64,000 bases of DNA from Clostridium luticellarii (GTDB taxonomy: Bacteria; Bacillota; Clostridia; Clostridiales; Clostridiaceae). The notes below the pieces were generated by a model. That model did not search any database. It was not told the DNA's origin and saw nothing but the letters and a program-made list of their open reading frames with translations. The translations under genes were made by a program, and so were the position numbers. Below, piece after piece: positions 1-8,466 of the stretch (positions are counted from its first letter, which is position 1; every line of letters begins with the position of its first letter). The stretch is taken from the NCBI RefSeq assembly GCF_002995845.1, contig NZ_PVXP01000003.1, positions 1 to 64,000 of the forward strand. Direction: 5' to 3'.

Positions 1-181
1 GCATTATTATTTTTTTAATATTCATAATTAAGTATTTTCATAATAATCCCAATTTTAAGAAAATAATTTCAGCAAACCTTTATAATTTTTTTATAACCGT
101 CCATATGGCATTCATTTTAAAAAGATATTATAATATATTTGTACATCTTGTATTCAAGACATTTTTTAAGGAGAAAGATAG

Positions 182-661
182 ATGAGAAAAAATGAAAAAA
201 TTCTTTTTGAAAACATATGTAAATATTGTATAGGAAAATACACGCTTTTAAGCAGTGGACCTTTAATACCTTCTCTCATATGCCAGCTGTGTAAATATGC
301 AGATATGGATGTTCCAGTAATACGCGGAATACTGCGTGTACAGATAAATGAAAACTACATTAGAAGTTTCGCCCACTGCTTTAATATATATAATGGCAGC
401 ATAATAGATGCTTCCATATACGAATACGCTCTTACAAACAAAGCTATAGGTCACCTTTTTCCTATTTATATATTGGATAATATACCTCCCCATATAGACT
501 ATATAATGCAAGAAGAATTAGTTGTTGATTCTCAAGTTAAATTTAGTGAGCAATTTTTAAAAAATTCACTTGAAAAAATACAAAATAATAATTTAGAATT
601 TGTTAAAAGATTCACCTTAATTGAAGATTCCAAAAAAGAAAATCTATTTTACTGTCATTGA
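182..661 (+). CDS. Hypothetical protein, possible transglutaminase-like fold
   Basis: A 159-residue soluble protein that I do not recognise. The start is supported by AAGGAGA seven bases upstream. A weak sigma-A -10 (TATAAT, 129-134) lies before it without a convincing -35. There is no signal peptide or membrane segment. Cys34 and Cys37, then an Ala-His-Cys motif with His65 followed by Asp76 about ten residues later, fall in the order Cys...His...Asp. That order is used by transglutaminase-like and related cysteine hydrolases, but this is inference from spacing only and the Cys pairs could instead bind metal. The gene stands alone and is convergent with the carboxypeptidase at 785-1891. It is probably real because of the ribosome binding site and length. 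Confidence 0.7.
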   Translation: MRKNEKILFENICKYCIGKYTLLSSGPLIPSLICQLCKYADMDVPVIRGILRVQINENYIRSFAHCFNIYNGSIIDASIYEYALTNKAIGHLFPIYILDNIPPHIDYIMQEELVVDSQVKFSEQFLKNSLEKIQNNNLEFVKRFTLIEDSKKENLFYCH

Positions 662-676
662 AGTCACTTATCATAA

Positions 677-737
677 AGTGCAAAGTTCAAATATGAAATA
701 TCATACCTTTTGACACCTGCACTTTGAACTTTGCACT
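677..737. terminator. Inverted repeat / bidirectional terminator built from a dispersed repeat
   Basis: AGTGCAAAGTTCAAA (677-691) is perfectly complementary to TTTGAACTTTGCACT (723-737), a 15-bp stem with a 31-base loop between two convergent genes. A T-rich tract follows on the plus strand. The GCAAAGTTCAAATAT word recurs in degenerate form near 7290 and 21165, so this looks like a repeat-family member serving as a terminator. Confidence 0.6.
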
Positions 738-784
738 GCATTTTTCTCTCTATTTCTAAATTTTATATTTTAAATTGTGAATTG

Positions 785-1891
785 TCAAAATGTCCAATTT
801 AAGAATCTTCTCACTTTAACGGTATTGGAAGCCTTAAGAGGGCTGCTGTATATTTTTTTACCATTTTCATATATGCAGATCATTCCAATTTTCTCACCTT
901 TGTTTACCGTATAACCTATCTTTTCAGGTTTTATAATTTTTGTGGTATATTTGCATCCTTCTTTCACAGGAACTATAACATCACTTTCATATTGAAGTTT
1001 TAAATCCTTTCCGTTTACTTTTACTTCTGCCGCAGTATCACCCTTTGAAAATAATTTCTTAAAATCATAATTTTTATTTACGTATTCATATATCTTCTCA
1101 GTTTCGCTCCACCTTCCGGGACAATTGAGAACTACCATTATAATATCATTTCCCTGAACAGGTGCAGAGGTCACGAGACATTTTCCTGCTTTCCCTGTAT
1201 ACCCGGTTTTCACTCCATTTGCATCCGGAATTTTCCAGAGAATTTTATTTATGTTATGATAACTTCTAGTAAACCCTTTTTCCTTTCCATCCACATCTCT
1301 GGAATTTACGATTTCACTGAATACAGCATTTTTCTTCGCTACAGAAGTAGCTATAGCCAGATCATAAGCAGTGGAATAGTGTTCTTCCCTATCAAGCCCA
1401 TGAGGAGTCTCAAAATGGGTGTTGATTATTCCTATTTCACCTGCATACTCATTCATAAGCTCTGCAAAACCTTCTATACTGCCTCCTATGCCTTCTGCTA
1501 TTGCCACAGCAGCATCATTTCCCGATCTCATCATAAGCCCATATAGGAGTTCTCTTAAAGTTATATTTTCACCTTTTTTATATCCTACAGTAGATCCTTT
1601 TACCCCAGCGGATTTAGCAGAAATCTCTATTTTTTCATCCAATTTCCCGTATTTTAAAGCCACCAGCGTGGTCATTATCTTAGTAGTACTTGCCATTGGA
1701 ACCAGCTCATAGGCATTTTTTTCATAGAGTACAATTCTGGAGTTGCTGTCTATAGCCACTGCACATCTGGCATCTACATTAATTTTACCGGAAGATCCTT
1801 TTCCATCTTCTGATAGCGCATTGTTCGGAAACATGTTAATCACAATAAAAAACAATATAATATATAGTAAAATTTTTTTTAATTTCATCAT
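785..1891 (-). CDS. D-alanyl-D-alanine carboxypeptidase (serine-type, S11 family)
   Basis: A 368-residue low-molecular-mass penicillin-binding protein that removes the terminal D-Ala from peptidoglycan pentapeptides outside the membrane. An N-terminal hydrophobic segment (about 5-22) acts as signal peptide or anchor. The three active-site motifs are intact: SxxK at Ser68-Lys71, SGN at 123-125 and KTG at 228-230. A beta-rich PBP5 C-terminal domain follows from about residue 270. It is paralogous to the gene at 5888-7099, from which it is separated by gerW and scpAB-cca. GGAAGGAG lies about 12 bases upstream of an ATG-ATG pair, so the exact start could be either. Whether it is the DacB or DacF type cannot be fixed from sequence alone. 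A sporulation role is inferred from the paralogue and the gerW neighbourhood. Confidence 0.92.
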   Translation of the reverse strand: MMKLKKILLYIILFFIVINMFPNNALSEDGKGSSGKINVDARCAVAIDSNSRIVLYEKNAYELVPMASTTKIMTTLVALKYGKLDEKIEISAKSAGVKGSTVGYKKGENITLRELLYGLMMRSGNDAAVAIAEGIGGSIEGFAELMNEYAGEIGIINTHFETPHGLDREEHYSTAYDLAIATSVAKKNAVFSEIVNSRDVDGKEKGFTRSYHNINKILWKIPDANGVKTGYTGKAGKCLVTSAPVQGNDIIMVVLNCPGRWSETEKIYEYVNKNYDFKKLFSKGDTAAEVKVNGKDLKLQYESDVIVPVKEGCKYTTKIIKPEKIGYTVNKGEKIGMICIYENGKKIYSSPLKASNTVKVRRFLNWTF

Positions 1892-2189
1892 ATTTTAAAG
1901 CCGCTCCTTCCTCTGCTGAATATACTTCTAACAATATTTTTTCCATAAATAAATATATTACTATTAAAACTTATTCCAAATCAGTATATAATTTACTATT
2001 AAAGGAAATACTTATTATGGAGTCAAGTGATTCTAAGATCCTTAAAAAAATTTTTTCCATAAGCAAATCACTTCAAACCTAAGAATCACATTATCCAGGC
2101 ACACAGCAGTATCTATCTCCTTTTACTAAGTTTGGAGTATTAGCAATAGTAACATTCGGATAAATAATTTTGAATCTGGAGGATGCAGA
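1892..2189. other. Divergent intergenic region (carboxypeptidase / DUF2953)
   Basis: About 300 bases between divergent genes. It holds two copies of TTACTATTAAA 32 bases apart (near 1960 and 1992). Further on is an interleaved set of inverted repeats: AAGTGATT near 2024 with AATCACTT near 2065, and ATGGA with TCCAT. No promoter of recognisable class could be assigned for either gene. Confidence 0.35.
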
Positions 2190-2720
2190 ATGAACATATT
2201 ATACATTTTGCTTGTTTTACTGTTATTTACTGTTTTATTTCTTCCCACACCATTGAGGATAAATATAAAGTATAAGGATGGCAAACTTACCGTCAAGCTA
2301 TACAGTTTAAACATTACAAACAGAATTAAATTAAACAAATCTTCTCTTAAAAATCCTTCAGGGAAAAATCCACTTTTTGCTTTTATAAAAGAACTTAAGT
2401 CGTTAAATTTTAACGAAATAAATACAAAATTTCCGCTCAAAATGAATATAAAATTCCATTATGGTCTCAATGATGCCGCATATACAGCAATTACGTACGG
2501 AGCCCTGTCATCATTAAAAGTTCTTATCTTTAACATGTTAAAAAAGGTGTTTTCCATAAAAAAATATAACCTGATCATAGAACCCGATTTCAATAATCCT
2601 ATTTTTGAATTAGAAGTTACAGGTATAATTTATATAAATTTAGTTAAAATTATTTATATGTATAGAAAATTATCTAATTATAAAAAATTAAACAAACCAA
2701 TGAGAAGTAATTCTGCATGA
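2190..2720 (+). CDS. DUF2953 domain protein (YtfI-like)
   Basis: A 176-residue protein with one N-terminal membrane segment (about residues 2-18) followed by a basic soluble region and a conserved central stretch around residues 85-125, as in the DUF2953 family. In Bacillus subtilis the homologue ytfI is immediately upstream of ytfJ (gerW), and the same pair occurs here with a 32-base gap, so the two are probably cotranscribed. The start has GGAGG nine bases upstream. The molecular function of the family is unknown. An association with sporulation or spore germination is inferred only from the neighbour. Confidence 0.85.
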   Translation: MNILYILLVLLLFTVLFLPTPLRINIKYKDGKLTVKLYSLNITNRIKLNKSSLKNPSGKNPLFAFIKELKSLNFNEINTKFPLKMNIKFHYGLNDAAYTAITYGALSSLKVLIFNMLKKVFSIKKYNLIIEPDFNNPIFELEVTGIIYINLVKIIYMYRKLSNYKKLNKPMRSNSA

Positions 2721-2752
2721 TACAAATTTTATATTTATAAGGAGGAATTTTT

Positions 2753-3217
2753 ATGGATGGTCATCCAATAGAAAATTTATTAAAGAGCACCATGGAAAAT
2801 TTAAAAGAAATGATCGATGTAAATACCATTGTAGGAGATGCAGTTGAGTCAAAAGACGGTTCTCTTGTAATACCAATTTCAAAGGTATCTTTTGGCTTTG
2901 CATCAGGCGGAAGTGAATTTAACCTTCAGCATGAAGATATGTCTAAACCGGAATATCCCTTTGGTGGAGGCTCAGGAGCTGGTGTCACAGTAAAACCAGT
3001 AGCTTTTTTGGTTACAAAAGGTGAATCCATAAGACTGATGTCCCTAGATCAAAATAATGCCTGTGAGAAAGTGATAGATTCAATTCCTCAAATAATGGAT
3101 TTGCTCCGAGGAATGATATGTTCAAAAAATAAGAAAGACAAGACATCATCTCATCATAAGTCTGCAGATGAAAGAGAAAAAGATCATAGTGAAGATAGTC
3201 CCTCCTATGACAGCTAG
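2753..3217 (+). CDS. gerW: Spore protein GerW (YtfJ family)
   Basis: A 154-residue homologue of YtfJ/GerW, a forespore-made protein required in B. subtilis for normal germination with L-alanine. The conserved core runs from the N-terminus through ENLLKST and the VGDAV and IPISKVSFGFASGG segments to a glycine-rich GGGSGAG loop near residue 75, then VKPVAFLV. The C-terminal 30 residues are highly charged and low complexity (Lys, His, Asp, Ser), unlike the conserved core. A strong AAGGAGG lies eight bases before the ATG. It is cotranscribed with the DUF2953 gene and ends at the bidirectional terminator at 3242-3294. Confidence 0.92.
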   Translation: MDGHPIENLLKSTMENLKEMIDVNTIVGDAVESKDGSLVIPISKVSFGFASGGSEFNLQHEDMSKPEYPFGGGSGAGVTVKPVAFLVTKGESIRLMSLDQNNACEKVIDSIPQIMDLLRGMICSKNKKDKTSSHHKSADEREKDHSEDSPSYDS

Positions 3218-3241
3218 CTATTACCGGTCAATGATTAATAC

Positions 3242-3294
3242 TTAAGAGTTAAAAGTTCTGATAAGCAAAAATGGCAAAAACTTTTAACTCTTAA
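3242..3294. terminator. Bidirectional terminator between gerW and scpB
   Basis: TTAAGAGTTAAAAGTT (3242-3257) pairs perfectly with 3279-3294, a 16-bp stem with a 21-base loop between convergent genes. It is A/T rich, so its strength is uncertain. Confidence 0.7.
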
Positions 3295-3312
3295 ATTTTA
3301 ACTTTATCAATA

Positions 3313-3843
3313 TTATACAATCAATGAATTCAAATCAGGAATATTACCCAAATCTTGAATCCCAAAATGTTTCAGGAATTCTTCTGTAGTACCATATAAA
3401 ATTGGTTTTCCCGGCACATTTAATTTTCCATTTTCTCTTATAAGTCTTTTTTCAATCAATGTTGATATTGCTCTATCGCTTTTTACCCCTCTTATCTCGT
3501 CTATATCTATTCTGGTTATAGGCTGCTTATATGCAATAATAGCTAAAGTTTCTAATGAGGCCTGGGATAAGGACTGTCTTGAATTTTTTCCAAGAAGTTT
3601 CTCAACATAACTGCTGTTTTTAGATTTTGTAACAAAGCTGTACCTGTCATTATCTTTCATAATCTCTATGCCCCTGCAATCTTTTTTATATGTAATCATC
3701 ATATCATCAAGCAGATTTTTGGTGAACTTTACATCACACTTTATTATTGAAGCAATTTGTTTAATATCAAGAGATTCTCCAGAGACAAATAACAGGGATT
3801 CTATTATAGAAAAATAATTACTTCTATCATCACTATTTTTCAT
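3313..3843 (-). CDS. scpB: Segregation and condensation protein ScpB
   Basis: A 176-residue ScpB, the winged-helix kleisin partner of the SMC condensin complex, which organises and helps segregate the chromosome. Family features are the IESLLFVSGE start of the first winged helix (about residues 10-20) and the LETLAIIAYKQPITR signature in the second domain (about 100-115), then the DEIRGV segment. The ATG at 3843 is preferred because GAGAGGG lies nine bases upstream; it sits inside scpA, an 11-base overlap that suggests translational coupling. Order is cca-scpA-scpB, with the terminator at 3242-3294 just downstream. Confidence 0.95.
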   Translation of the reverse strand: MKNSDDRSNYFSIIESLLFVSGESLDIKQIASIIKCDVKFTKNLLDDMMITYKKDCRGIEIMKDNDRYSFVTKSKNSSYVEKLLGKNSRQSLSQASLETLAIIAYKQPITRIDIDEIRGVKSDRAISTLIEKRLIRENGKLNVPGKPILYGTTEEFLKHFGIQDLGNIPDLNSLIV

Positions 3844-4582
3844 TTTCAATTACCCTCTCTATATAAATTTCACTAAAATTTTCATTTTGTACTACAAATA
3901 CGGTTTTAAGTTTTATAAGTTCTAACAGTGCTAGAAATGTAACTATTTTTTCCATTTTAAAGGGACAATCTTTTATAATAGTTGAAAATTTCACCTTTTT
4001 GCTTTTAAAAACTAGATCTTTCACATAAATTATCTTATCTTCTAATTTAAATTTATCCATAGATATTTTTTTGTCCAGAATAATTCCATTGTTAAATTTA
4101 CTTTCATACTCTTCCATAAGTCTGATATAATTATGATACATGTCCAACATAGTTATACCTTTTAAAATCTCCGACACATTTTTGTGCTTTACTTCAATTA
4201 TTTCAGGTTTTTTCCCATACATTTTACCTATTTTACCACATCGTTTTTTAAAAAATTCAGCAGCTGCTTTAAATTTTTTATACTGAAGTAGCTTGTCTAC
4301 TAATTCTTTTCTAGGATCTTCTCCTTCATCCTCACCGTAATCTTTTAAATTTACTTTTGGAAGCAGTGTTTTGGATTTTATCTCTATAAGAGAAGCCGCT
4401 ATCACTATAAACTCGGAAGCTATGTCTAAATCCATATCTCTCATGTCATTTATATACTTTAAATACTGTTCAGTAATTTCATAAATTTTTATATCGTATA
4501 TATTCATTTTATTTTTTTTTATAAGATGAAGCAATACATCAAAAGGGCCTTCAAAATTTTCTATTTTTATATTCAAAGACAT
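3833..4582 (-). CDS. scpA: Segregation and condensation protein ScpA (kleisin)
   Basis: A 249-residue ScpA, the kleisin that bridges the two SMC heads and carries ScpB. The conserved N-terminus FEGPFDVLLHLI is followed by the MNIYDI motif near residue 26, then the EFIVIAASLIEIKSK helix near 60-75, a charged linker and a C-terminal winged-helix segment. Length is normal. Its ATG directly abuts the stop codon of cca with no spacer, and it overlaps scpB by 11 bases, so the three genes are one transcription unit. Confidence 0.95.
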   Translation of the reverse strand: MSLNIKIENFEGPFDVLLHLIKKNKMNIYDIKIYEITEQYLKYINDMRDMDLDIASEFIVIAASLIEIKSKTLLPKVNLKDYGEDEGEDPRKELVDKLLQYKKFKAAAEFFKKRCGKIGKMYGKKPEIIEVKHKNVSEILKGITMLDMYHNYIRLMEEYESKFNNGIILDKKISMDKFKLEDKIIYVKDLVFKSKKVKFSTIIKDCPFKMEKIVTFLALLELIKLKTVFVVQNENFSEIYIERVIENEK

Positions 4583-5773
4583 CTAGATATTCTCTCCTAA
4601 ATTTTCAGTTAAAAATTTTTGTCCACATTTTATTCCTGTATTCAATTCAACCCTGTTTACGAGTTTTAAGATCCTTCCTATGGATTTTCCATCTTTTACT
4701 CCAGCTGAAACAATATTTTCTCCATTTAAAGAGGATCTATAATTACACAAATTATAAACATAATTATAAATTTTATATCTTAACTTATAATTCCAGCTTA
4801 AAAGTAAAAGTCCGTAAACATCTATTTTTCTAAGAAGAATATATAACCTGCAATTATCCATTATATTCATTAGAGATTTAACTATTTCACTGGAATTTTT
4901 ATTGAAATAATCAATGGTATTTCTCAATTTTCCATTTAAGATTGAGTTTTTAGCTAATATTTTAGCATATTTTTCATCTTTTAGAGAATAAAACAGTCTA
5001 AGAATTTTCACATCTACTGTTGTACAACCACAAATTTCACTTATACTGCTGTTCAGAGAATCACTCCACAGTTTATTTTTATCCACGTCGAATATTTTCA
5101 AATCAGCACACAGACAAATATTTCTTATCCAGTCATCTTCACAACACAAAAGGTATATTTCCTTTATTATTCTATCACTGCTTACAAGATCAAGCACATT
5201 TTTTTCAATACATGCCTTTATTTCATCTTCGTCTTTCAACTTGAAGTTATATCTGACAGCATATTTTACAGCTCTAAATATTCTAGTTGGATCTTCACTA
5301 TAGCTGCCTGAATGTATCTTTCTTAAAACCTTGTTCTTTAAATCCACCATTCCCCCATAGATATCTATAATTTTTTTTTCTTCAATGTCATAGGCCAATG
5401 CATTTACAGTAAAATCCCTTCTGTACAGATCTTCATGAATATGTGACGGAAATACATCAGGAAGTGCCCCATCTCTACAATAATATTCCTTTCTACATCT
5501 TATAAGGTCTATGACAACACCATTTTTAAATGCCAAAGAGGCAGTTTGAAATCTACTGTGATACTCACATTGTTTTAAATTTCTCAGTTCATTTAAAATA
5601 ACATTTGGATCACCTTCCACACATATGTCAATATCTTTTATTTTATTTCCTAAAATAGCATCTCTAACAGCACCCCCAACTATGTACGGCTTTATCCCTT
5701 TTAAGCTGCACAAATTTTTTATTGAGTTTATGCTGTCCACTTCAGCTCCGGTAAATGCCTTCAAAATATCCAT
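4583..5773 (-). CDS. cca: CCA tRNA nucleotidyltransferase / poly(A) polymerase family
   Basis: A 396-residue class II nucleotidyltransferase that builds or repairs the 3' CCA end of tRNAs. The head domain shows the GGAVRD motif (about residues 33-38) and the catalytic DID carboxylates near 47-49. RRDFTVNALAYD follows near residue 118, then a DPTRIFRAVKYAVR segment near 160-174 that binds the incoming nucleotide. The C-terminal part is divergent, and no HD domain is evident. Poly(A) polymerase activity cannot be excluded because the families are similar, but in a Clostridium a CCA enzyme is expected. Upstream is a 114-base gap without a confident promoter. Confidence 0.9.
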   Translation of the reverse strand: MDILKAFTGAEVDSINSIKNLCSLKGIKPYIVGGAVRDAILGNKIKDIDICVEGDPNVILNELRNLKQCEYHSRFQTASLAFKNGVVIDLIRCRKEYYCRDGALPDVFPSHIHEDLYRRDFTVNALAYDIEEKKIIDIYGGMVDLKNKVLRKIHSGSYSEDPTRIFRAVKYAVRYNFKLKDEDEIKACIEKNVLDLVSSDRIIKEIYLLCCEDDWIRNICLCADLKIFDVDKNKLWSDSLNSSISEICGCTTVDVKILRLFYSLKDEKYAKILAKNSILNGKLRNTIDYFNKNSSEIVKSLMNIMDNCRLYILLRKIDVYGLLLLSWNYKLRYKIYNYVYNLCNYRSSLNGENIVSAGVKDGKSIGRILKLVNRVELNTGIKCGQKFLTENLGENI

Positions 5774-5887
5774 ATCATATTTTCTCCTACAAATATGATC
5801 AAATTTGCTATAAGCCTAAAGATCACTTGATCCAGTTAAATTTTCTTCCTCTATTATACTATATATTGTCTATCCTAAAAACATATA

Positions 5888-7099
5888 TTATATTCCCTGA
5901 GGAAAAACATTCCTAATATTGTCTTTTAGATTCCAAAATACTCCTGGTTTTTTTACATTTCTATCACTGCTCAAATCAACTTTTCCTGCCAATTCTCCAT
6001 TTACATATACATCACAATATCCCACTTTCTGGTTCTTTCTATACTCCTTCTTATTTTTGTCTATAACAGATCTATAAGTTACCTTATTGTCTTTTCCCTT
6101 TTCAAATACAACGTTTAAATCAGCTGAAGCCTTTGCAATAAAATATCTGTTTCCACTTTTACTCAAATTGACCCTCTCCACTTCATCTCCCTTTTTAAAG
6201 ACATTTTTGGATGAATATTTTGAAAAGCCATAATTCATGAGCATGCTTGCATCTTTGTTTCTAACTTTATACGTAGGAGAACCCATAACTATTGCCAGCA
6301 TTCTTACTCCATCTCTAACAGACGTAGCGGATATGCAATACTTTGCCGAGCTGGTGAATCCCGTCTTAAGCCCATCACATCCATTGAAAAATCTCACCAA
6401 CTTATTATGATTTACCAGTTCTATAGGACTTTTTCTCCCTTCAGATATGGTCTCCATATATGTTCCAGTATACTTCAATATAGTGGGATGTTTTAAAAGC
6501 TCTCTGGACATGATTCCTATATCATAGGCAGTGGTATAATGTCCTTCTGCACTGAGCCCGGTGCAATTTTTAAATACCGTATCCTTCATTCCCAGCTGCT
6601 GTGCTTTTTTATTCATCAGATCCACAAAGCTCTCTTCACTGCCGCTCAAATATTCTGCCATGGCAACTGCCGCATCATTCCCAGAGGCTATTCCTATTCC
6701 CTTTAATAGATCCTCTACAGTTCTGACCTCTCCTGTGTCCAGCAGCATAGAACTTCCACCCATTTTCTTGGCATTCTCACTGACAGTGACCTTGTCTGAC
6801 AGGGATATCTTTCCTGAGTCCACAGCTTCCATGCTTAAAAGCATAGTCATTATTTTTGTAACAGAAGCTGGCTCCAGTTTTTCATGAGAATTTTTTTCAA
6901 ATATTACTTTACCACTGGAGGGCTCTATAAGCAATGCTGACTTGGCATCTATATTCAAATCTGATTTTATAGCTTTAATCTCTGCCCTATCGGATTTAGT
7001 TAAAGGTTCAGCTTTAACAGATATATTACACAATCCCATTAAAAAGAATAAACTCAATATTATACTTGTTAAAGTTAATACTTTCTGCTTTTTTTTCAT
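5888..7099 (-). CDS. dacF: D-alanyl-D-alanine carboxypeptidase, DacF type
   Basis: A 403-residue S11-family carboxypeptidase acting on peptidoglycan stem peptides. A signal peptide covers about residues 1-30. The catalytic motifs are intact: SxxK at Ser79-Lys82, SGN at 139-141 and KTG at 245-247, followed by a PBP5 C-terminal beta domain. It belongs to the same family as the 368-residue enzyme at 785-1891 but is clearly diverged. In B. subtilis dacF is a forespore gene that trims cortex peptidoglycan. The position beside spoIIM and spo0A and the sigma-F-like promoter at 7145-7174 fit that role by inference. A GGAAGGAG ribosome binding site precedes the start. Confidence 0.93.
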   Translation of the reverse strand: MKKKQKVLTLTSIILSLFFLMGLCNISVKAEPLTKSDRAEIKAIKSDLNIDAKSALLIEPSSGKVIFEKNSHEKLEPASVTKIMTMLLSMEAVDSGKISLSDKVTVSENAKKMGGSSMLLDTGEVRTVEDLLKGIGIASGNDAAVAMAEYLSGSEESFVDLMNKKAQQLGMKDTVFKNCTGLSAEGHYTTAYDIGIMSRELLKHPTILKYTGTYMETISEGRKSPIELVNHNKLVRFFNGCDGLKTGFTSSAKYCISATSVRDGVRMLAIVMGSPTYKVRNKDASMLMNYGFSKYSSKNVFKKGDEVERVNLSKSGNRYFIAKASADLNVVFEKGKDNKVTYRSVIDKNKKEYRKNQKVGYCDVYVNGELAGKVDLSSDRNVKKPGVFWNLKDNIRNVFPQGI

Positions 7100-7144
7100 A
7101 TTATATTTCTCCTTCCTTTAAAACATATTTTTCCGAAGTATTAA

Positions 7145-7174
7145 TATTATCACACAAATATAATAAAAAAATAC
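7145..7174 (-). promoter_or_regulatory. Candidate sigma-F promoter for dacF
   Basis: Reading the minus strand, GTATT (7170-7174), a 15-base spacer, then TGTGATAATA (7145-7154). This matches the published sigma-F form GYWTA, 15-16, GGnRAnAMTR at 4 of 5 and all but one of the defined -10 positions. The -35 lies in the arm of the xerD terminator palindrome. B. subtilis dacF is forespore-expressed, which supports the assignment. Confidence 0.42.
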
Positions 7175-7211
7175 ATCAGTATCAAAATATTTTGATACTG
7201 ATGTATTTTTT
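7166..7211. terminator. Perfect 46-bp palindrome, bidirectional terminator
   Basis: Two 23-base arms meet with no spacer at 7188/7189 and include ATACATCAGTATCAAAAT and its complement. A-runs and T-runs flank the arms, so termination is possible in both directions. It lies downstream of the XerD-like gene and upstream of dacF, overlapping the candidate dacF promoter. Confidence 0.8.
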
Positions 7212-7244
7212 CAATTAACAACTAATAATTAACAGTTCACAATT

Positions 7245-7299
7245 AGTGAAGATTTTCGGCTGTACCGAAAATTCACTAAATTCAATATTTAAACTCTGC
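7245..7299. repeat. Dispersed hairpin repeat, copy A
   Basis: The copy contains TGAAGATTTTCGG, a short loop, then CCGAAAAT, and ends in a tail reading roughly AATATTTAAACTCT. A closely similar unit lies at 21193-21245. Only the intergenic placement and the shared sequence are visible; no function is claimed. Confidence 0.7.
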
Positions 7300-7326
7300 A
7301 CTTTGATATTTGAATGCAATTGCTGA

Positions 7327-8205
7327 CTATGCTCTGGGATGTGATTTTTTATATATTTCAGCAATTTTATTTCTTTTTAAGACCGAAGAATAAACCTGGG
7401 TGGCAGAAAGATCTTTATGACCCAGAAGTTCCTGAACAGATTTAATATCCGCTCCATTTTCAAGCAGATGTACCGCAAAAGAATGTCTTAAAGTAAAGGC
7501 ATTTATGTTCTTGTCTATTTTAGATTCCCCAGCATAATATTTTACTATCTTCCAAAAACCTTGACGGCTCATTTTCACACCTTTTAGATTTAAAAACAGA
7601 GTATCCAAATTATATAAATTTAGTTCCGGCCTTATTCTTAAGTAATTTTTTAAATACTTTACAGCTACAGATCCTATAGGAACTATTCTCTCCTTACTTC
7701 TGGAATTACTACACCTTATATAGGACAATTTTAGATCTATATCGTATATTGTCAAGTTTAAAAGCTCCATTACCTTCATTCCTGCAGCGTACATAACTTC
7801 CAGCATGGCCTTATCCCTTATTCCCTTGTCAGTGCTCAAATCCGGAGAAGAAAGAAGCTTGTCTACTTCTTTTACGGTAAGTATTTCAGGCACACTGTGT
7901 TCCACCTTGGGAATCTGGTAGTACAAAATTGGATTTTCATTTACAATTCCCTTCAGCGTAAGATACTTGTAAAAGTTTCTAAGTGACACAATATTTCTCA
8001 CTATCGAGGAGATGGCTTTTCCCGCTTTTTGAAGATACTGCACATAGGCCATTATGGATATAACCTCAACTCCCTCTATACTTTCTTTTCTATCCTTTAT
8101 AAAATTATAAAATTTATCTACATCTCTAACATATGCGTCCATAGTATTTTTGCTCATATGTTTCTTTTCCAATTCTTTTGTATAAGCCAATAAAAGGCCA
8201 TTCAA
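7327..8205 (-). CDS. XerD-like tyrosine recombinase with altered catalytic residues
   Basis: A 292-residue two-domain integrase: a SAM-like N-terminal domain (about 1-90) and a catalytic domain (about 105-285). Aligned to XerD, the nucleophile Tyr272, Arg240, His263 and the beta-hairpin Lys171 are present. The first catalytic Arg (the GLRVSEL position) is Lys144 in AGMKVMELL, and the His of the HxLRH box is Phe237 in AFTLRHSF. Codons AAG and TTT are read directly. The gene may have lost or weakened strand exchange, or work only with a partner. The TTG at 8205 is preferred over a GTG at 8214 because AGGTG is correctly spaced for it. It lies downstream of spoIIM, a common clostridial position for xerD. 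Resolution of chromosome dimers is the family role; here that is uncertain. Confidence 0.85.
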   Translation of the reverse strand: MNGLLLAYTKELEKKHMSKNTMDAYVRDVDKFYNFIKDRKESIEGVEVISIMAYVQYLQKAGKAISSIVRNIVSLRNFYKYLTLKGIVNENPILYYQIPKVEHSVPEILTVKEVDKLLSSPDLSTDKGIRDKAMLEVMYAAGMKVMELLNLTIYDIDLKLSYIRCSNSRSKERIVPIGSVAVKYLKNYLRIRPELNLYNLDTLFLNLKGVKMSRQGFWKIVKYYAGESKIDKNINAFTLRHSFAVHLLENGADIKSVQELLGHKDLSATQVYSSVLKRNKIAEIYKKSHPRA

Positions 8206-8235
8206 AATTATCACCTGCTCTTTAGCATTATAATC

Positions 8236-8466
8236 TTAAAACTTCAAAAACTCATTAAAAATATTGATATAATTATATATCAGGTCTATATTTCTACTAA
8301 ATATACTATTTACAAATATGCTGTTGTCATAGGAATGAGGTTTGACAATAAAATTGTATAAAATAAGGTCTATACATCTTGGAAGAAACATTCCAAAAAA
8401 TATCAATATAAAAAAACATTTCAATACTCCTATGATAAAATTATATTCTTTTTCATTTAATATCAT
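8236..8466 (-). CDS. Small membrane protein, unknown
   Basis: A 76-residue protein with one strong hydrophobic segment (about residues 11-28), then a short charged stretch and a hydrophilic, Asn/Ile-rich tail. Its start overlaps the spoIIM stop by four bases (8463-8466), indicating translational coupling. No family is recognised. Placement between spoIIM and the recombinase gene suggests it belongs to the same transcript and may be made in the mother cell during sporulation, but this is inference. Confidence 0.6.
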   Translation of the reverse strand: MILNEKEYNFIIGVLKCFFILIFFGMFLPRCIDLILYNFIVKPHSYDNSIFVNSIFSRNIDLIYNYINIFNEFLKF

